A DNA stretch of 64,000 nt, from the NCBI GenBank assembly GCA_958299035.1, contig CATQJL010000223.1, forward strand, positions 45,806,162 through 45,870,161, read 5' to 3'. This document shows positions 1-10,295 of the stretch, piece by piece. The translations under genes were made by a program, and so were the position numbers. A model generated the notes under the pieces. That model was given only the letters and a program-made list of their open reading frames with translations, was not told the origin of the DNA and ran no database searches. Source of the DNA: Cylicocyclus nassatus. Taxonomy: Eukaryota; Nematoda; Chromadorea; Rhabditida; Strongylidae. Positions within the stretch are counted from its first letter, which is position 1. Each line of letters begins with the position of its first letter.

Positions 1-26
1 AAGCAGTGGTATCAACGCAGAGTACT
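1..26 (+). other. Library amplification adapter at contig start (not genomic)
   Basis: The first bases (AAGCAGTGGTATCAACGCAG and the six that follow) match the SMART-type PCR primer, including the final T of the version used for amplified low-input genomic long-read libraries, as far as I recall it. Homology to the downstream retrotransposon copy begins immediately afterwards, at base 27. Any open frame starting inside these bases is therefore an artefact. The adapter implies that the contig begins here and that reads were PCR-amplified, which matters when judging the large palindrome later in the window. Confidence 0.93.
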
Positions 27-1088
27 ATGGGCCAAAGGCTCGCGCCTGTCCTGGCGATTTGTTTTATGAGTAAAATCGAGGAGCCAGTATTAGCACGCTT
101 GCCGTCAATGTACTGCCGCTACATCGATGACTGCTTCATTGTCACCTCAACACAATCCGAAATGGATGAGTGTTTTAGAATTTTAAATCAGCAGTCGCAG
201 TACATAGAATTTACACGAGAAACCCCGAATAGTGGCTGGCTTTCTTTTCTGAATACACAGATATGCTTGTCTAATGGTGCTGTTAGAATTAAATGGTACA
301 GAAAAGAAAGCTCTAAAAACATCCTTGTCCACGCCACGTCAGCACACCCTACAGCTCTGAAGCATTCTGTCATCCGCAATATGTACAAAACCGCTGTAGA
401 TGTCTGTACGGGCGAGAGCGAACGATTGGAGTCACAGCAAACTAGCATTCGAAATTGCTCGCAGCAATGGATACCTAGTTACGCGATTACGACAAAGATC
501 TTCGCGATGCGTAGATAAACCTTTGCGAAGCAACGACAACAGAATCCCCCTCTGCATGCCTTTTGTGTCCGATAAATTTAGCAAGGCAATCAAACGATGC
601 ATAACACGAGCGCAGTTAGACGATGAGGTAATGCTGGTCAACATTCCTAGCACTAACATCAAAAAGCGGTTGATCAGAAATAGGTTGTATGACACAGAAT
701 GCTTAACGGACAACTGCATCGTTTGCCCATATGGAAGTTTAGGCGACTGTGCAAAGGAAGGTACTGTTTACCAACTAGAATGCTTACGCTGCGGAGCCAC
801 GTATGTAGGGGAGACAGGAAGAAAACTAAGCATTAGAGTCAAAGAACATTTGGCCAGCAAAAAGCGAGGGACAATGTCATCGCCGTTGGAAAACATAGAG
901 CCGAGGCACATAAAGGTGACGATTTCAATGTAAAATGCACGATACTAGCATATGAGACCGAGATCTCGGCACGAAAGACCTTGGAAGCAGCGTGGATATC
1001 CGCCGGAAATCCGGGGATGAACAATAAAAATGAATGCTTGACGATGACAAGTGACCTTTTGCCATTCGTATCATTATGTCGACTATAG
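27..1088 (+). pseudogene. Broken RT/GIY-YIG tail of the upstream Penelope-like copy
   Basis: The reading frame corresponds to the last 350 or so residues of the intact ORF downstream: RT catalytic YIDD box, zinc-binding cysteines and GIY-YIG nuclease. A one-base insertion near 440 throws it out of frame before the end of the RT domain. A one-base deletion near 888 breaks it again inside the nuclease. Both are single-base changes relative to the intact copy about 3 kb away, so either this copy has decayed or these are residual sequencing errors close to an amplified contig end. Confidence 0.8.
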
Positions 1089-1301
1089 CCACAGACTATA
1101 TATATCTTTGACACACTGGGCAATCCTCAGTGATGTCCGTCACAGTCGTGCGGGCTGACTGACTTAGCGGTGGATCGAAGGTTGGTGACTGTTACTTCGG
1201 ATTGATCCCAGCACGTTGATTCTAGACAAGGTCTGAGCGCGCGAGCTTGAGGAGGCGTTTGGTTGTGTAGACAGACAGATACAAAACTGCAATCCCTTTC
1301 A

Positions 1302-1339
1302 GGCCTCCGAAGAAGACGATATTTGTCGAAACGTCAGGC
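1302..1339 (+). ncRNA. Hammerhead-ribozyme-like motif in left pseudo-LTR
   Basis: The order of elements fits a minimal type I hammerhead: a GGCCT arm, a core CCGAAGA, a short GAC/GTC stem II, then GAAAC followed by GTC, then AGGC that can pair with the first arm. Hammerheads are known in pseudo-LTRs of Penelope-like elements. Against it, the core has C where the consensus CUGANGA has U4, and stem III would be only about two base pairs, so cleavage activity is uncertain. An identical copy lies at 4292-4329. Confidence 0.5.
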
Positions 1340-1396
1340 AATAAAGATCCACCATAAAAACCTGTTCGGCACAATATCACTAACAAACAATACGAA

Positions 1397-4078
1397 ATGC
1401 CCAGGTTTAAAGAAGAGAGCACATGGAAACTACTTACCAATATACCGCCAAAGCTGTTCTCGCTGGTGCGCGAAGCACTATCGCTTCGTCAAAAGGTCGT
1501 TGCGGTTCGTCAATCTCTCGTCTTCCTCCGACGGTGCAAGAAGTCCAATGTTCTACCAACGTTCATTTCAAAGAAGAAAATAGGAAGTACCTGTTGTTTA
1601 CGTGAAGATGATATGCGAGTTATCAAGATCTATCATTCAATGTTGAATTTAGCTATCAAAGAAAAACAACGGGTTCTGTATTCCACATTGTTGAAATGTT
1701 CGTGTAAAGAATCGAGTTGTAAACGTCTTCTGCCTGAAGATGTATGGAGGAGGATTGAGAGCGGGTCGAAGTCCATTTGCACCTCTATACGATCTAAGGC
1801 TAAATCGAGGCTCTGCAAGAAGTTCGACCGACTCTCGGAGTCACTGCGTGGGAAACTTGATGATGATAAGACGATCCTTCCTCAGAACCACCGTTTCACT
1901 GATTTTTCCTTACAGAGTGGTACTGATGTTGCAAGAGTCACTGTCATCGGAGATGTTCATTTATCCACACAAGCCGTTGAGTTTTTAAACCTCGGTCCAT
2001 CGTTTTCACCATCGCAGAACGTAAGTCCCTTTATGTGCCGCAAGATAATGGGTAGTTTACATCGTTTGCGAGATTTGTTGAGGATCAAGGCTAGAAAAGA
2101 AAGTAGTGCTCAGAAAGTCTTGCCAACGGATAGTATGACATTGTCAATGTTACCATTCCCTCGATCATTCTATAAAGAACCCGAGCCTGTGCCTATGATA
2201 GATACGAAATTCCGCATCCTTTCCACCGAAATCTTGCAAGTTTTGAGCCAATATGAGCGTATACGTCAGACTAACCTAACGCAAGAACAGTGGCAAGGTT
2301 TTAGAGAGGTGCGTGAATTAATACGCGAAGGAACGATCCGAGTCTCCTTAAGTGACAAAGGCGGGGAATTTGTGATAATGCCACAATCGTTGGATCGAAA
2401 AATTGCGCAATTGCATCTTTCCGATACCACGCTTTATCAACCTGCTACAAAACGAGAATATCTGGCGCAGTGTAGAAAGTTAAATGAAGTTTGGATTAGT
2501 GTTGGAAGATCTGTAGGACTCGATCAGAAGTTGATTAGCAGACTGAAGCTAGATAATCCAAATTGCCCGGTCTTTTACCACATGATCAAGACGCATAAAG
2601 TAGCAGGCCAGCAATTCCAGTCGATGTCACCTGAGTCATATAAAATCCGTCCGATAATAAGCTGCGTAGGCGGTCCCACAGATCGAATATCGTGGTTCCT
2701 CAATAAAATTCTGAGCCAACTATTGGTAAAGGTATCAGCACATTTGTCTAACACTCAACAATTTGTCAAGCAGCTGCGATGCATGAGTTTTGAACCTAGT
2801 AGTGTTGTCGAGTCATTCGACGTAACATCACTTTACACTAATGTTCATAACAATGCCGCTCTGCAAGCCATTTCGGAAATGTTAGACAAATACCATTCCA
2901 CCATGGTTACCTTTGGGCTGAGCAAAGCGTGCATACTGACCCTCGTTAAAGAATGTTTAAGCTGTAACATCTTTAGGTGGTCTGGGAATTACTATTCCCA
3001 GATTAGAGGACTTGCGATGGGCCAAAGGCTCGCGCCTGTCCTGGCGATTTGTTTTATGAGTAAAATCGAGGAGCCAGTATTAGCACGCTTGCCGTCAATG
3101 TACTGCCGCTACATCGATGACTGCTTCATTGTCACCTCAACACAATCCGAAATGGATGAGTGTTTTAGAATTTTAAATCAGCAGTCGCAGTACATAGAAT
3201 TTACACGAGAAACCCCGAATAGTGGCTGGCTTTCTTTTCTGAATACACAGATATGCTTGTCTAATGGTGCTGTTAGAATTAAATGGTACAGAAAAGAAAG
3301 CTCTAAAAACATCCTTGTCCACGCCACGTCAGCACACCCTACAGCTCTGAAGCATTCTGTCATCCGCAATATGTACAAAACCGCTGTAGATGTCTGTACG
3401 GGCGAGAGCGAACGATTGGAGTCACAGCAACTAGCATTCGAAATTGCTCGCAGCAATGGATACCTAGTTACGCGATTACGACAAAGATCTTCGCGATGCG
3501 TAGATAAACCTTTGCGAAGCAACGACAACAGAATCCCCCTCTGCATGCCTTTTGTGTCCGATAAATTTAGCAAGGCAATCAAACGATGCATAACACGAGC
3601 GCAGTTAGACGATGAGGTAATGCTGGTCAACATTCCTAGCACTAACATCAAAAAGCGGTTGATCAGAAATAGGTTGTATGACACAGAATGCTTAACGGAC
3701 AACTGCATCGTTTGCCCATATGGAAGTTTAGGCGACTGTGCAAAGGAAGGTACTGTTTACCAACTAGAATGCTTACGCTGCGGAGCCACGTATGTAGGGG
3801 AGACAGGAAGAAAACTAAGCATTAGAGTCAAAGAACATTTGGCCAGCAAAAAGCGAGGGACAATGTCATCGCCGTTGGGAAAACATAGAGCCGAGGCACA
3901 TAAAGGTGACGATTTCAATGTAAAATGCACGATACTAGCATATGAGACCGAGATCTCGGCACGAAAGACCTTGGAAGCAGCGTGGATATCCGCCGGAAAT
4001 CCGGGGATGAACAATAAAAATGAATGCTTGACGATGACAAGTGACCTTCTGCCATTCGTATCATTATGTCGACTATAG
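1397..4078 (+). CDS. Penelope-like element ORF: reverse transcriptase with GIY-YIG endonuclease (893 aa)
   Basis: This is a single intact ORF for the whole retrotransposon enzyme. Reverse transcriptase blocks in order are DKGGEF (about residue 320, the usual PLE block), IRPIISCVGGP (about 417), ESFDVTSLYTNV (about 473, first catalytic Asp at 475), GLAMGQRLAPVLA, and the catalytic YIDD at 572-575. A linker with a C-x4-C-x2-C cluster (DTECLTDNCIVC) leads into the GIY-YIG nuclease: GTVYQL at 785, YVGETGR at 799 and a later NPGMNN. The ATG at 1397 lies six bases past the junction with the upstream copy and gives a length normal for the family. The combination identifies an endonuclease-containing Penelope-like element (Penelope/Poseidon-type), which primes from nicked DNA. 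It is probably transcribed from the upstream pseudo-LTR. The frame is uninterrupted, so the copy may be recent or active. Confidence 0.95.
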   Translation: MPRFKEESTWKLLTNIPPKLFSLVREALSLRQKVVAVRQSLVFLRRCKKSNVLPTFISKKKIGSTCCLREDDMRVIKIYHSMLNLAIKEKQRVLYSTLLKCSCKESSCKRLLPEDVWRRIESGSKSICTSIRSKAKSRLCKKFDRLSESLRGKLDDDKTILPQNHRFTDFSLQSGTDVARVTVIGDVHLSTQAVEFLNLGPSFSPSQNVSPFMCRKIMGSLHRLRDLLRIKARKESSAQKVLPTDSMTLSMLPFPRSFYKEPEPVPMIDTKFRILSTEILQVLSQYERIRQTNLTQEQWQGFREVRELIREGTIRVSLSDKGGEFVIMPQSLDRKIAQLHLSDTTLYQPATKREYLAQCRKLNEVWISVGRSVGLDQKLISRLKLDNPNCPVFYHMIKTHKVAGQQFQSMSPESYKIRPIISCVGGPTDRISWFLNKILSQLLVKVSAHLSNTQQFVKQLRCMSFEPSSVVESFDVTSLYTNVHNNAALQAISEMLDKYHSTMVTFGLSKACILTLVKECLSCNIFRWSGNYYSQIRGLAMGQRLAPVLAICFMSKIEEPVLARLPSMYCRYIDDCFIVTSTQSEMDECFRILNQQSQYIEFTRETPNSGWLSFLNTQICLSNGAVRIKWYRKESSKNILVHATSAHPTALKHSVIRNMYKTAVDVCTGESERLESQQLAFEIARSNGYLVTRLRQRSSRCVDKPLRSNDNRIPLCMPFVSDKFSKAIKRCITRAQLDDEVMLVNIPSTNIKKRLIRNRLYDTECLTDNCIVCPYGSLGDCAKEGTVYQLECLRCGATYVGETGRKLSIRVKEHLASKKRGTMSSPLGKHRAEAHKGDDFNVKCTILAYETEISARKTLEAAWISAGNPGMNNKNECLTMTSDLLPFVSLCRL

Positions 4079-4380
4079 CCACAGACTATATATATCTTTG
4101 ACACACTGGGCAATCCTCAGTGATGTCCGTCACAGTCGTGCGGGCTGACTGACTTAGCGGTGGATCGAAGGTTGGTGACTGTTACTTCGGATTGATCCCA
4201 GCACGTTGATTCTAGACAAGGTCTGAGCGCGCGAGCTTGAGGAGGCGTTTGGTCGTGTAGACAGACAGATACAAAACTGCAATCCCTTTCAGGCCTCCGA
4301 AGAAGACGATATTTGTCGAAACGTCAGGCAATAAAGATCCACCATAAAAACCTGTTCGGCACAATATCACTAACAAACAA
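3017..4380 (+). repeat. Right pseudo-LTR of the Penelope-like element
   Basis: This is the direct repeat partner of 27-1390. It contains the C-terminal part of the ORF plus about 300 bp of 3' non-coding sequence after the stop at 4078. The repeat ends in TAACAAACAA at 4380, which marks the 3' end of the element; the sequences after the two copies differ completely beyond this point. Confidence 0.88.
4292..4329 (+). ncRNA. Hammerhead-ribozyme-like motif in right pseudo-LTR
   Basis: Identical to the motif at 1302-1339: GGCCT arm, CCGAAGA, short stem II, GAAAC-GTC, AGGC arm. Two copies about 3 kb apart are what would be needed to release a unit-length transcript. The same reservations apply (core U4 replaced by C, very short stem III). 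Confidence 0.5.
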
Positions 4381-4564
4381 GCCATAGTATTTATTAAAAA
4401 CTTCATGGTACAGAAAAATCTACATCAGCGCAGAATCAAATAAACTACATCGAGAGAACACTTGACAAAAAAAACAACTGGAATTGGACTAATGTGTGTC
4501 GTTCGCATCGGTTACTGCAATGTCGGCGTCCGTTTTTTCGATGATGTTCAAGTCAGTGCTCGCG

Positions 4565-4969
4565 TTAGATGTCCTGGGCCGGTTCTTCTGAAAAACATCA
4601 GTATCAGATGCGTAAACTTTTTGAGACGAAAGTTTTACCTGAGACGCCTTTGTCGCATTCTTGTGCAAATTGTAGAAGTTCTTTGTCCGGTAGGCCAAAA
4701 GCGTCCAATACAAACCCTGAATAAATTATTCGAATGACGGAACAACCTACTTATTAGGAAATCCACAGTGCTTTCCGGGAGATCCCTGAATGGTCATTTT
4801 TTTCCTTTTTTGCCAGTTTGCCTACATGCATACTTTTGAGTTCCTCTGCCGGTTCACAAGTCCAAAAAATTATGTGTAAGGCAAGAATTCGTTCAGCAGT
4901 GATCCCTTGCATTGACGAAATAGTGTCTAAGAAAATCAAAAACATGATGAAAATGCAGAAAATGATCAT
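4565..4969 (-). CDS. Small secreted protein, 78 aa, three exons
   Basis: Exons on the minus strand are 4834-4969, 4639-4716 and 4565-4587, with introns of 117 and 51 bp. Donors are GTATGC and GTAAAA and acceptors TTATTCAG and TTTTTCAG; phases 1 and 1 agree and the frame ends in TAA at 4565. The first 19 or so residues (MIIFCIFIMFLIFLDTISS) form a strong signal peptide. The mature part is short, acidic and predicted helical, with a short EELKRFVLDAFGLPDK segment and only two cysteines (residues 38 and 66), which could form one disulfide. I do not recognise the family. It sits 184 bp beyond the end of the retrotransposon on the opposite strand. It could be an excretory/secretory product of the worm. 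The gene structure is convincing; the function is unknown. Confidence 0.6.
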
Positions 4970-7446
4970 GTTTATGTGCGCAAGCCGATCTCTTCCGTTT
5001 CAAGATTTCAGTCAAATTCAGCTCCTAAAAATACGATGCCTTTCGTTAATTCATTTCATATTCAAAAACCTCAATCGGGCTGGGTTTTAAAAAGCAGACT
5101 TTCTTTTTTCGGTTATACAGACAAGAGCAATTGTGGGACTATGATTGAGCGAGTTAGAAAGCTGATATCATTTTTTCCGTGTTTGAAAGATGGGTTTTGA
5201 CAGCTGCGATTTCTTCTTTTCGGTGTGGATTGTTGCCTCATCATGCCAAAATTCAAACAGCTTCTGATATTCGTTAATTTCGAAAAATTGCGATTTTCGA
5301 GTTACAGCGGCTGGTTAATTAAAATTTGAGCTAGATCACTTTTAAGTAAGGAACGAAGTCAGAAAGGACCACAATGGAACAAAAGAATGTGGAGAAGACG
5401 ACTACCATAGAAACATGTACAAAATAGAGCAAAGAATGGATTTTTGGCAGCCCATCAAACTTCATGTGAGCCATATTTGAACAAGCAGGATTTCGCCTTC
5501 TAACTCGCCCATTCTTTATCCCACGAATTCTCTTTCTGGTCTATCTGCGAGAAAAAAGACCCCTCTTTCAAATACGGACCACAGATTTGCCAAAAAGTGA
5601 CCCAACGAGAGCCGTGGACGAAAGTCCGCAAAAAACCATTGCATGCATTGTGGAAATTTCTCTGAAGAGAATAAATTCTTATCAAGGCCGGAAGCCAGAG
5701 CCATAGCTGGTCATTTGACTAGCTATGGCTTTGCAGATGGGAATTCAAAGATCTGATGGGGTACGGGTACCAAACGTGCATTTTACACCCAAATTTAGCC
5801 TCTGTTTCCTGCATGAAAATAAATTCGAGTAAATTTTTTTATACAGCAGCAGTCCATATACGGCTGCAGCCGGTCTTACTTCTGTGAAACTGCGAAAACA
5901 AGCTATGGAAAAGCCCATTCTGCAGGAGAAATTTTCTTATGAAAACACATTTTTCGAACTATGACAATACTTCGGGCGCTAAACTGTTTTTTTTTTGCTG
6001 GAAAAGTATTGTGTCATAAGGATTTTCTCGTAAAATGACGTTTTCGCAAATTTTTGTTCTGCACGTCTCAGCTTGAAGCTACCCACAATAAGTAATGGAT
6101 AGTATAAGTTACATGTTTTGACAGATTTTAGCTAGCTAGCGACGCCTCAACGGTTTGTTGAACCCGACACAAGATTACGATATTTCAAGTTTGTTTGAGC
6201 TTGTAGTTGGCTTGAAACGTAGTCAAATCAGGATTGTGGTCCACATTTGAGTTTAAGCTCACAAAATTGCACTCCGCAAATTTGCTGAGTTGGAAGGAGT
6301 CCTGAAGTAACCTGCTGAATTGAGAAGAAAATGCTTACCTTCGATCTACAACGCCAGTGCAGAGATTGCAAGTGAAGTTGCCATATTGGACGCGCGATCT
6401 CATCTGAACTGACAAACCGTCAAATCGATGTCCTACGGAAACGGTGACCTCACTTTTATTGATGTGCTGGTAAAATTAAGGAAAAATAATAAGCGAAATT
6501 GAATCAAAAGGCACCATTAAGTATGATTAAGATAGAGTAGGTCTGGTATAATGACAAGTTTATGTTATGAAAGAACACAAATGATCCCAAGGAGCGACTA
6601 TAAGCGATGTATAAGAAAGAATGAAAGCAAAAACATTGAAGAAAAAGGCACCAATCAACAAAAAGCAATCACCAAGAGAAAACGACTATTTCGCAACATC
6701 ACTATCATACACGCATGCGGCGTGCATTGGGGCAAAATCGCAGTAAAATCCGGTCAAAACTAAATTCATGTCTCCCGACGGTGCGCCGGGTTTTGGTGCG
6801 ATCAGCCATTTTGTGGGCGGTCCACCTGCGGGTGACAACGGCGAATGTCTGAGCACGCGGACATTTGCTGCAAAACGCGCGCCTTCACCGTTACTGTCTC
6901 GTGCTATCTGTCCGTGTGGCTGGAGCCTATCGGCGACCCAATGTCCTCCACCCTGCTATAGGCACTGAAGATTTGTTCCAACTATCCGCGCGGGGAGGAT
7001 CGCATCGGCAACATGTAGTCCACTACCCTATTACCCTTAGGGTGCATTGAGCGCGAGCCTTGCAAAGATGTGTCTGCATGGAGGCCGCATTCGCCCCCGC
7101 ATTGCTGTGAAGTGCTCCTGCAAACCCTCTAACTGAAACTGCCTTTTACTTCAAATTTGAACTTGGCACATAAAACAGGGAAGCATCAGCACGCGTACGA
7201 TATCGTGGAGTTGAAGCTTCACGACAAGTAAGTAAGATCATGAATGGAATGAGAGACTGAAGCACTATATGCTTATAGTATCTATTTCCACGTTGTTTCA
7301 AATAAAGCTCCCATGCGCACATATAGAAACACTAGCTGGTGAAGATCAAATTTTGATGTGGGGCTCATTGTGAGCCCAGACATCCATGAAACAAGGACCC
7401 AATACAGGGACTTTTGTTTTGCTGCTGATCGTGACCATAGCCTCAC
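4970..7446. other. Intergenic stretch, no supported gene
   Basis: I find no open frame with flanking splice signals here. The sequence is AT-rich apart from a distinctly GC-rich patch at about 6715-7110, which differs in composition from both sides but shows no recognisable protein. A short inverted repeat (AGCTAGTCAAAT-type) occurs near 5701-5725. Confidence 0.4.
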
Positions 7447-7970
7447 CTGCAAGTGTTGAGGAAAAAAGGCAACGGTGGAGGGTTGCAGAACCTCTGCACA
7501 TGTGGAAAGGCATAAACACATTTGCACGAACCAATACAATGGGCAAATAGTCGTCTGTCGCAATCGGCCGTACAAGGCCGCCTGGCATACAAAACTCAAG
7601 AAAGTCTAGTAACGGGAAAGCGGAACTTACAGTTTCTCCGCTTTTTTCACCTTCGAATGTATCTTCGACGTTTTCTGAAAGCTTCGATTTAGAAAGCATC
7701 TTACTGAGCATACTAGAATTTTAGTTCGTAAATGAATAGGTCATGAAAACATACTCCAGGATTTTCTAGGTCAGGAAAGTTGGCTGAGTTGGGACCATCT
7801 CCTGGAGCTGCACCACTTTCTGCTTTTGTGAATGGATTTAGGGCTAGAAAAATGGCTACACGTAGAAAATGCAAGCAAAAAATCAAGAGCAAAGAAAATT
7901 TCAGTCGGGCTCGGGCAGACCTCGCAATTCTAAGTACAACAACTCTCCCATTTAATTGAATGCTGACCAT
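7447..7970 (-). pseudogene. Possible gene remnant with nematode-like introns
   Basis: The minus strand shows three exon-like blocks separated by two short intron-like gaps: GTATGT...TTCTAG (42 bp) and GTAAGT...TGCCAG (49 bp), followed by a third donor GTGAGG next to 7447. The first block encodes a basic N-terminus, then a hydrophobic segment (FSLLLIFCLHFLRVAIFLAL) that could be a signal anchor, then an acidic Pro/Gly-rich stretch. However, the phase left by block one does not match the open frame of block two, so a continuous protein cannot be read. It may be a decayed gene, or the exon limits may be wrong. No family is recognised. Confidence 0.25.
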
Positions 7971-8327
7971 CCTGCATTTGGGTTGTGGTAGTTTTCCAAC
8001 TCGACCAGTTGCGACTAACTGTCACAACCGAAATGTAAGCATGCAATGATGTTGTTATAATTGTCATCTCTGGAAATCGCGAGGCGATAGAATTGCGTGA
8101 ATTCTGCCCGAGGCTCAATGGATTACACCAGATAGTAATAATTACATAGTCAAGCGGGATTTTCTATGGAAGTGCTGAATGATTATGCAAATATTCGAAT
8201 AAGTCTGTCGAAGCAGGTATATACCAAACTGAAATGACATTCAAAATTTCTATATTCATCATGGTTTTGAAATTCATTGTCTGAACTAGAACTGGAACGT
8301 TACTCTATTTGCGTCCAAATCCAAATT

Positions 8328-8817
8328 TTATATATAAAGCTGAATGTCTGTTTGTTTGTCTGTATGTCTGTCTGTATGTCTGTCTGTATGTCTGTCTGTA
8401 CGTATGTTCCGAATAGAAAATTCCATTTCTGAACCGATCCGGACCAAGCTTGGCACACATACACTACGGGCCCCGGCGGGTGTCACAGGCTACTTTTCGT
8501 CATCGATCGATATCGATTTTATCGAATTTTTGCAAAATTTGAGCAACGGGGCTGGAATTTGGCAGAGGGATGTAATCGAGCATGCTGATCATCCCTACGG
8601 GGGTGATCAGCATGCTTGATTACCCCCTGCGCCAACTCCCAGCCCTGTAGCTCCAATTTTCCAAAAAATCGATAAAATCGATAACGATCGATGACGAAAA
8701 GTAGCCTATGTCACCCGCCGGGGCCCAAAGTGTATGTGTGCCAAGTTTGGTCCTGATCGGTTCAGAAATGGAATTTTCTATTCGGAACATACGGCGGAGC
8801 CGGGTAAGCCAGCTAGT
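8328..8817. mobile_element. Helitron-associated (HINE/DINE-like) element, fold-back form
   Basis: It starts with TATATATAAAGCTGAATGTC, runs into a GTCT-type microsatellite (about 8345-8400), and ends in a GC-rich hairpin followed by CTAGT (8813-8817), all typical of Helentron-associated interspersed elements. The interior is a long palindrome: about 8403-8590 pairs with about 8596-8790. The centre is at a GATCAGCATGC repeat. This suggests two elements joined head to head. A second TATATATAAAGCTGAATGTC start follows directly at 8820. Confidence 0.65.
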
Positions 8818-8876
8818 CTTATATATAAAGCTGAATGTCTCTTTGTCTGCCTCTATGTATGTCTGCATGTCTGTGT

Positions 8877-9997
8877 GTATAAGCTCCTGCAGTGGCCGTA
8901 TTCATCAACGAACCCTCAGGGTTAAGCTTACCCTCCAGGGTTAGTTTAACCCTCAGGGTTCATTGACCGTATTCATCAAGCATAGGCTAGGGTTTACCAC
9001 GGAACGCGATCTACCCGTATCGATCAACGAACCTGTGGCCGTAATCATCAACGAACCCTATGGTTGATGAATACGGCCGCTGAACCCTGAGGGTTAAACT
9101 AACCCTGGAGGGTTAAGGCGTCAGTTATGCGTGCGCTGTGCGAACTCACATCACAGAATGCCAAAGTACGCTAAATTTACTTTATACTTCTATTCTTTCA
9201 CTGTTATAGTAGTATAATCAACGAATAAGCTTCTAGCACTAGTTTTTAAAATACATCTCTAGCATATTTGTGCAGCATCCACTCTTACAGCGTGGATTTA
9301 TTTCCATGTGTGCATTGTGCCGTGTAAGTTCTTTTGCGTAATTCGTTTTATACCGGGCTTATGCTACTTTTTTAGGGGTCAGTGCGTGTTATCATAAAGG
9401 GGTTCTTCAGTTTTGGCACTTGTCAGAGTGGAATGCGCAACTTTTCCTCGTTGCATTCATTTGTCACCAAGCTAGGATTTTTTTCTCGCGAAGTCAGTGT
9501 TTCATGTACTTCGAATTTGAACACGAAACGAAGTTGAAACTAGATACTATAACAACTAATACTAAGTACTACAACACTCGTTAATCGTTTTCTATAAAAC
9601 TACATGCGAGTAAATGTTTGTATGAAGTGCTAGGGTAGAGTTAACCTTGCTCTGAGCTAGGGTTAAATTAACCCTGATGAATCACGTAAGTTTAACCCTC
9701 CAGGGTTAGTTTAACCCTCACGGTTCGTTGATGAATACGGGTTAGTAGCTTTCGGGGTAAAGTTAACCCTCAAGGTTAGATTTAACCCTCAGGGTTAAGC
9801 CTACCCTGTGTTTCATGAATACGGGTTAAACGCTTTCCAGGGTTAAACTAACCCTCCAGGGTTAGTTTAACCCTCGGGGTTCGTTGATGAATACGGCCAC
9901 AGGACGAAGGCGGTCGGTTCGATGTGTGACGTTGCTGTGACGCGGCTGTGAGCGTTGCACATCGAGCCGACCGCCTTCGTCTTGCAGGAGCTTATAC
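8877..9997. mobile_element. Small palindromic (fold-back) element split by another transposon
   Basis: The ends GTATAAGCTCCTGCA (8877) and its reverse complement (ending 9997) flank a region that is otherwise unmatched until the insertion at 8893-9899 is removed. The two halves then make a nearly perfect hairpin with arms of about 40 bp (GACGAAGGCGGTCGG...), showing that the outer element was present first. Confidence 0.65.
8893..9899. mobile_element. Nested MITE with TGGCCGTATTCATCAACG termini and CAG target duplication
   Basis: The terminal inverted repeats TGGCCGTATTCATCAACG... are flanked by CAG on both sides (8890-8892, 9900-9902), a three-base target duplication as seen in PIF/Harbinger-type elements. 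Subterminal regions are packed with inverted AACCCTCAGGGTT-type units (about 8918-9120 and 9640-9890), which can form many small hairpins. No transposase frame is present, so it is non-autonomous. Confidence 0.65.
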
Positions 9998-10295
9998 GTA
10001 CAATGCGTTTGAAGGGACCAGCGCCGCGTACACACACGCGAGCGCTACCGTTGACTGCAGCGTGCTGGGACCATGCCGCGCAAAGCGGCGTGGTCCTTGT
10101 CTTAGCAACTCTTAACGTTTCTTTCTTATCTTATTCGCTGTACTGCTTCCAAACTTCTGAGGATTTCCTGTTTGAAACTCTACTTAAGTACTTTCTGCCA
10201 TCTTTCAAAGTATCATCGCGCAAAACGAAGACGAATTGGAGGCTTGAGGTCTTTGAAAGAAGATTTAATTTAATCACATTTCATTTGAGAATTCT
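9998..10295. repeat. Repeat-derived sequence, no gene
   Basis: A GC-rich part (10003-10090) matches, in inverse orientation, the sequence at about 54080-54180 next to another HINE-like element. The part at 10195-10290 resembles 53605-53700. An open frame across 9955-10359 spans these repeat pieces and is not taken as a gene. Confidence 0.45.

Larger units (their letters stand above)
27..1390 (+). mobile_element. 5'-truncated upstream copy (left pseudo-LTR) of a Penelope-like element
   Basis: This stretch is a near-identical direct copy of 3017-4380 (offset 2990). It joins the body of the following full element at base 1391. A 5'-truncated copy directly in front of a full copy is the usual tandem arrangement of Penelope-like elements, where it is called a pseudo-LTR. 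I see few differences: an extra A near 440, a missing G near 888, and substitutions near 1057 and 1254. The true left limit is unknown because the adapter cuts the sequence at 27. Confidence 0.88.

Noticed and set aside
6..518. Open frame beginning inside the first bases with an apparent start codon
   Set aside because: The start lies in the library adapter; only the part after base 26 is retrotransposon sequence, and it is frameshifted.
8903..9890. Telomere-like repeats because of many AACCCT units
   Set aside because: The units are inverted pairs (AACCCTCAGGGTT) within a MITE, not head-to-tail arrays of a telomeric hexamer.
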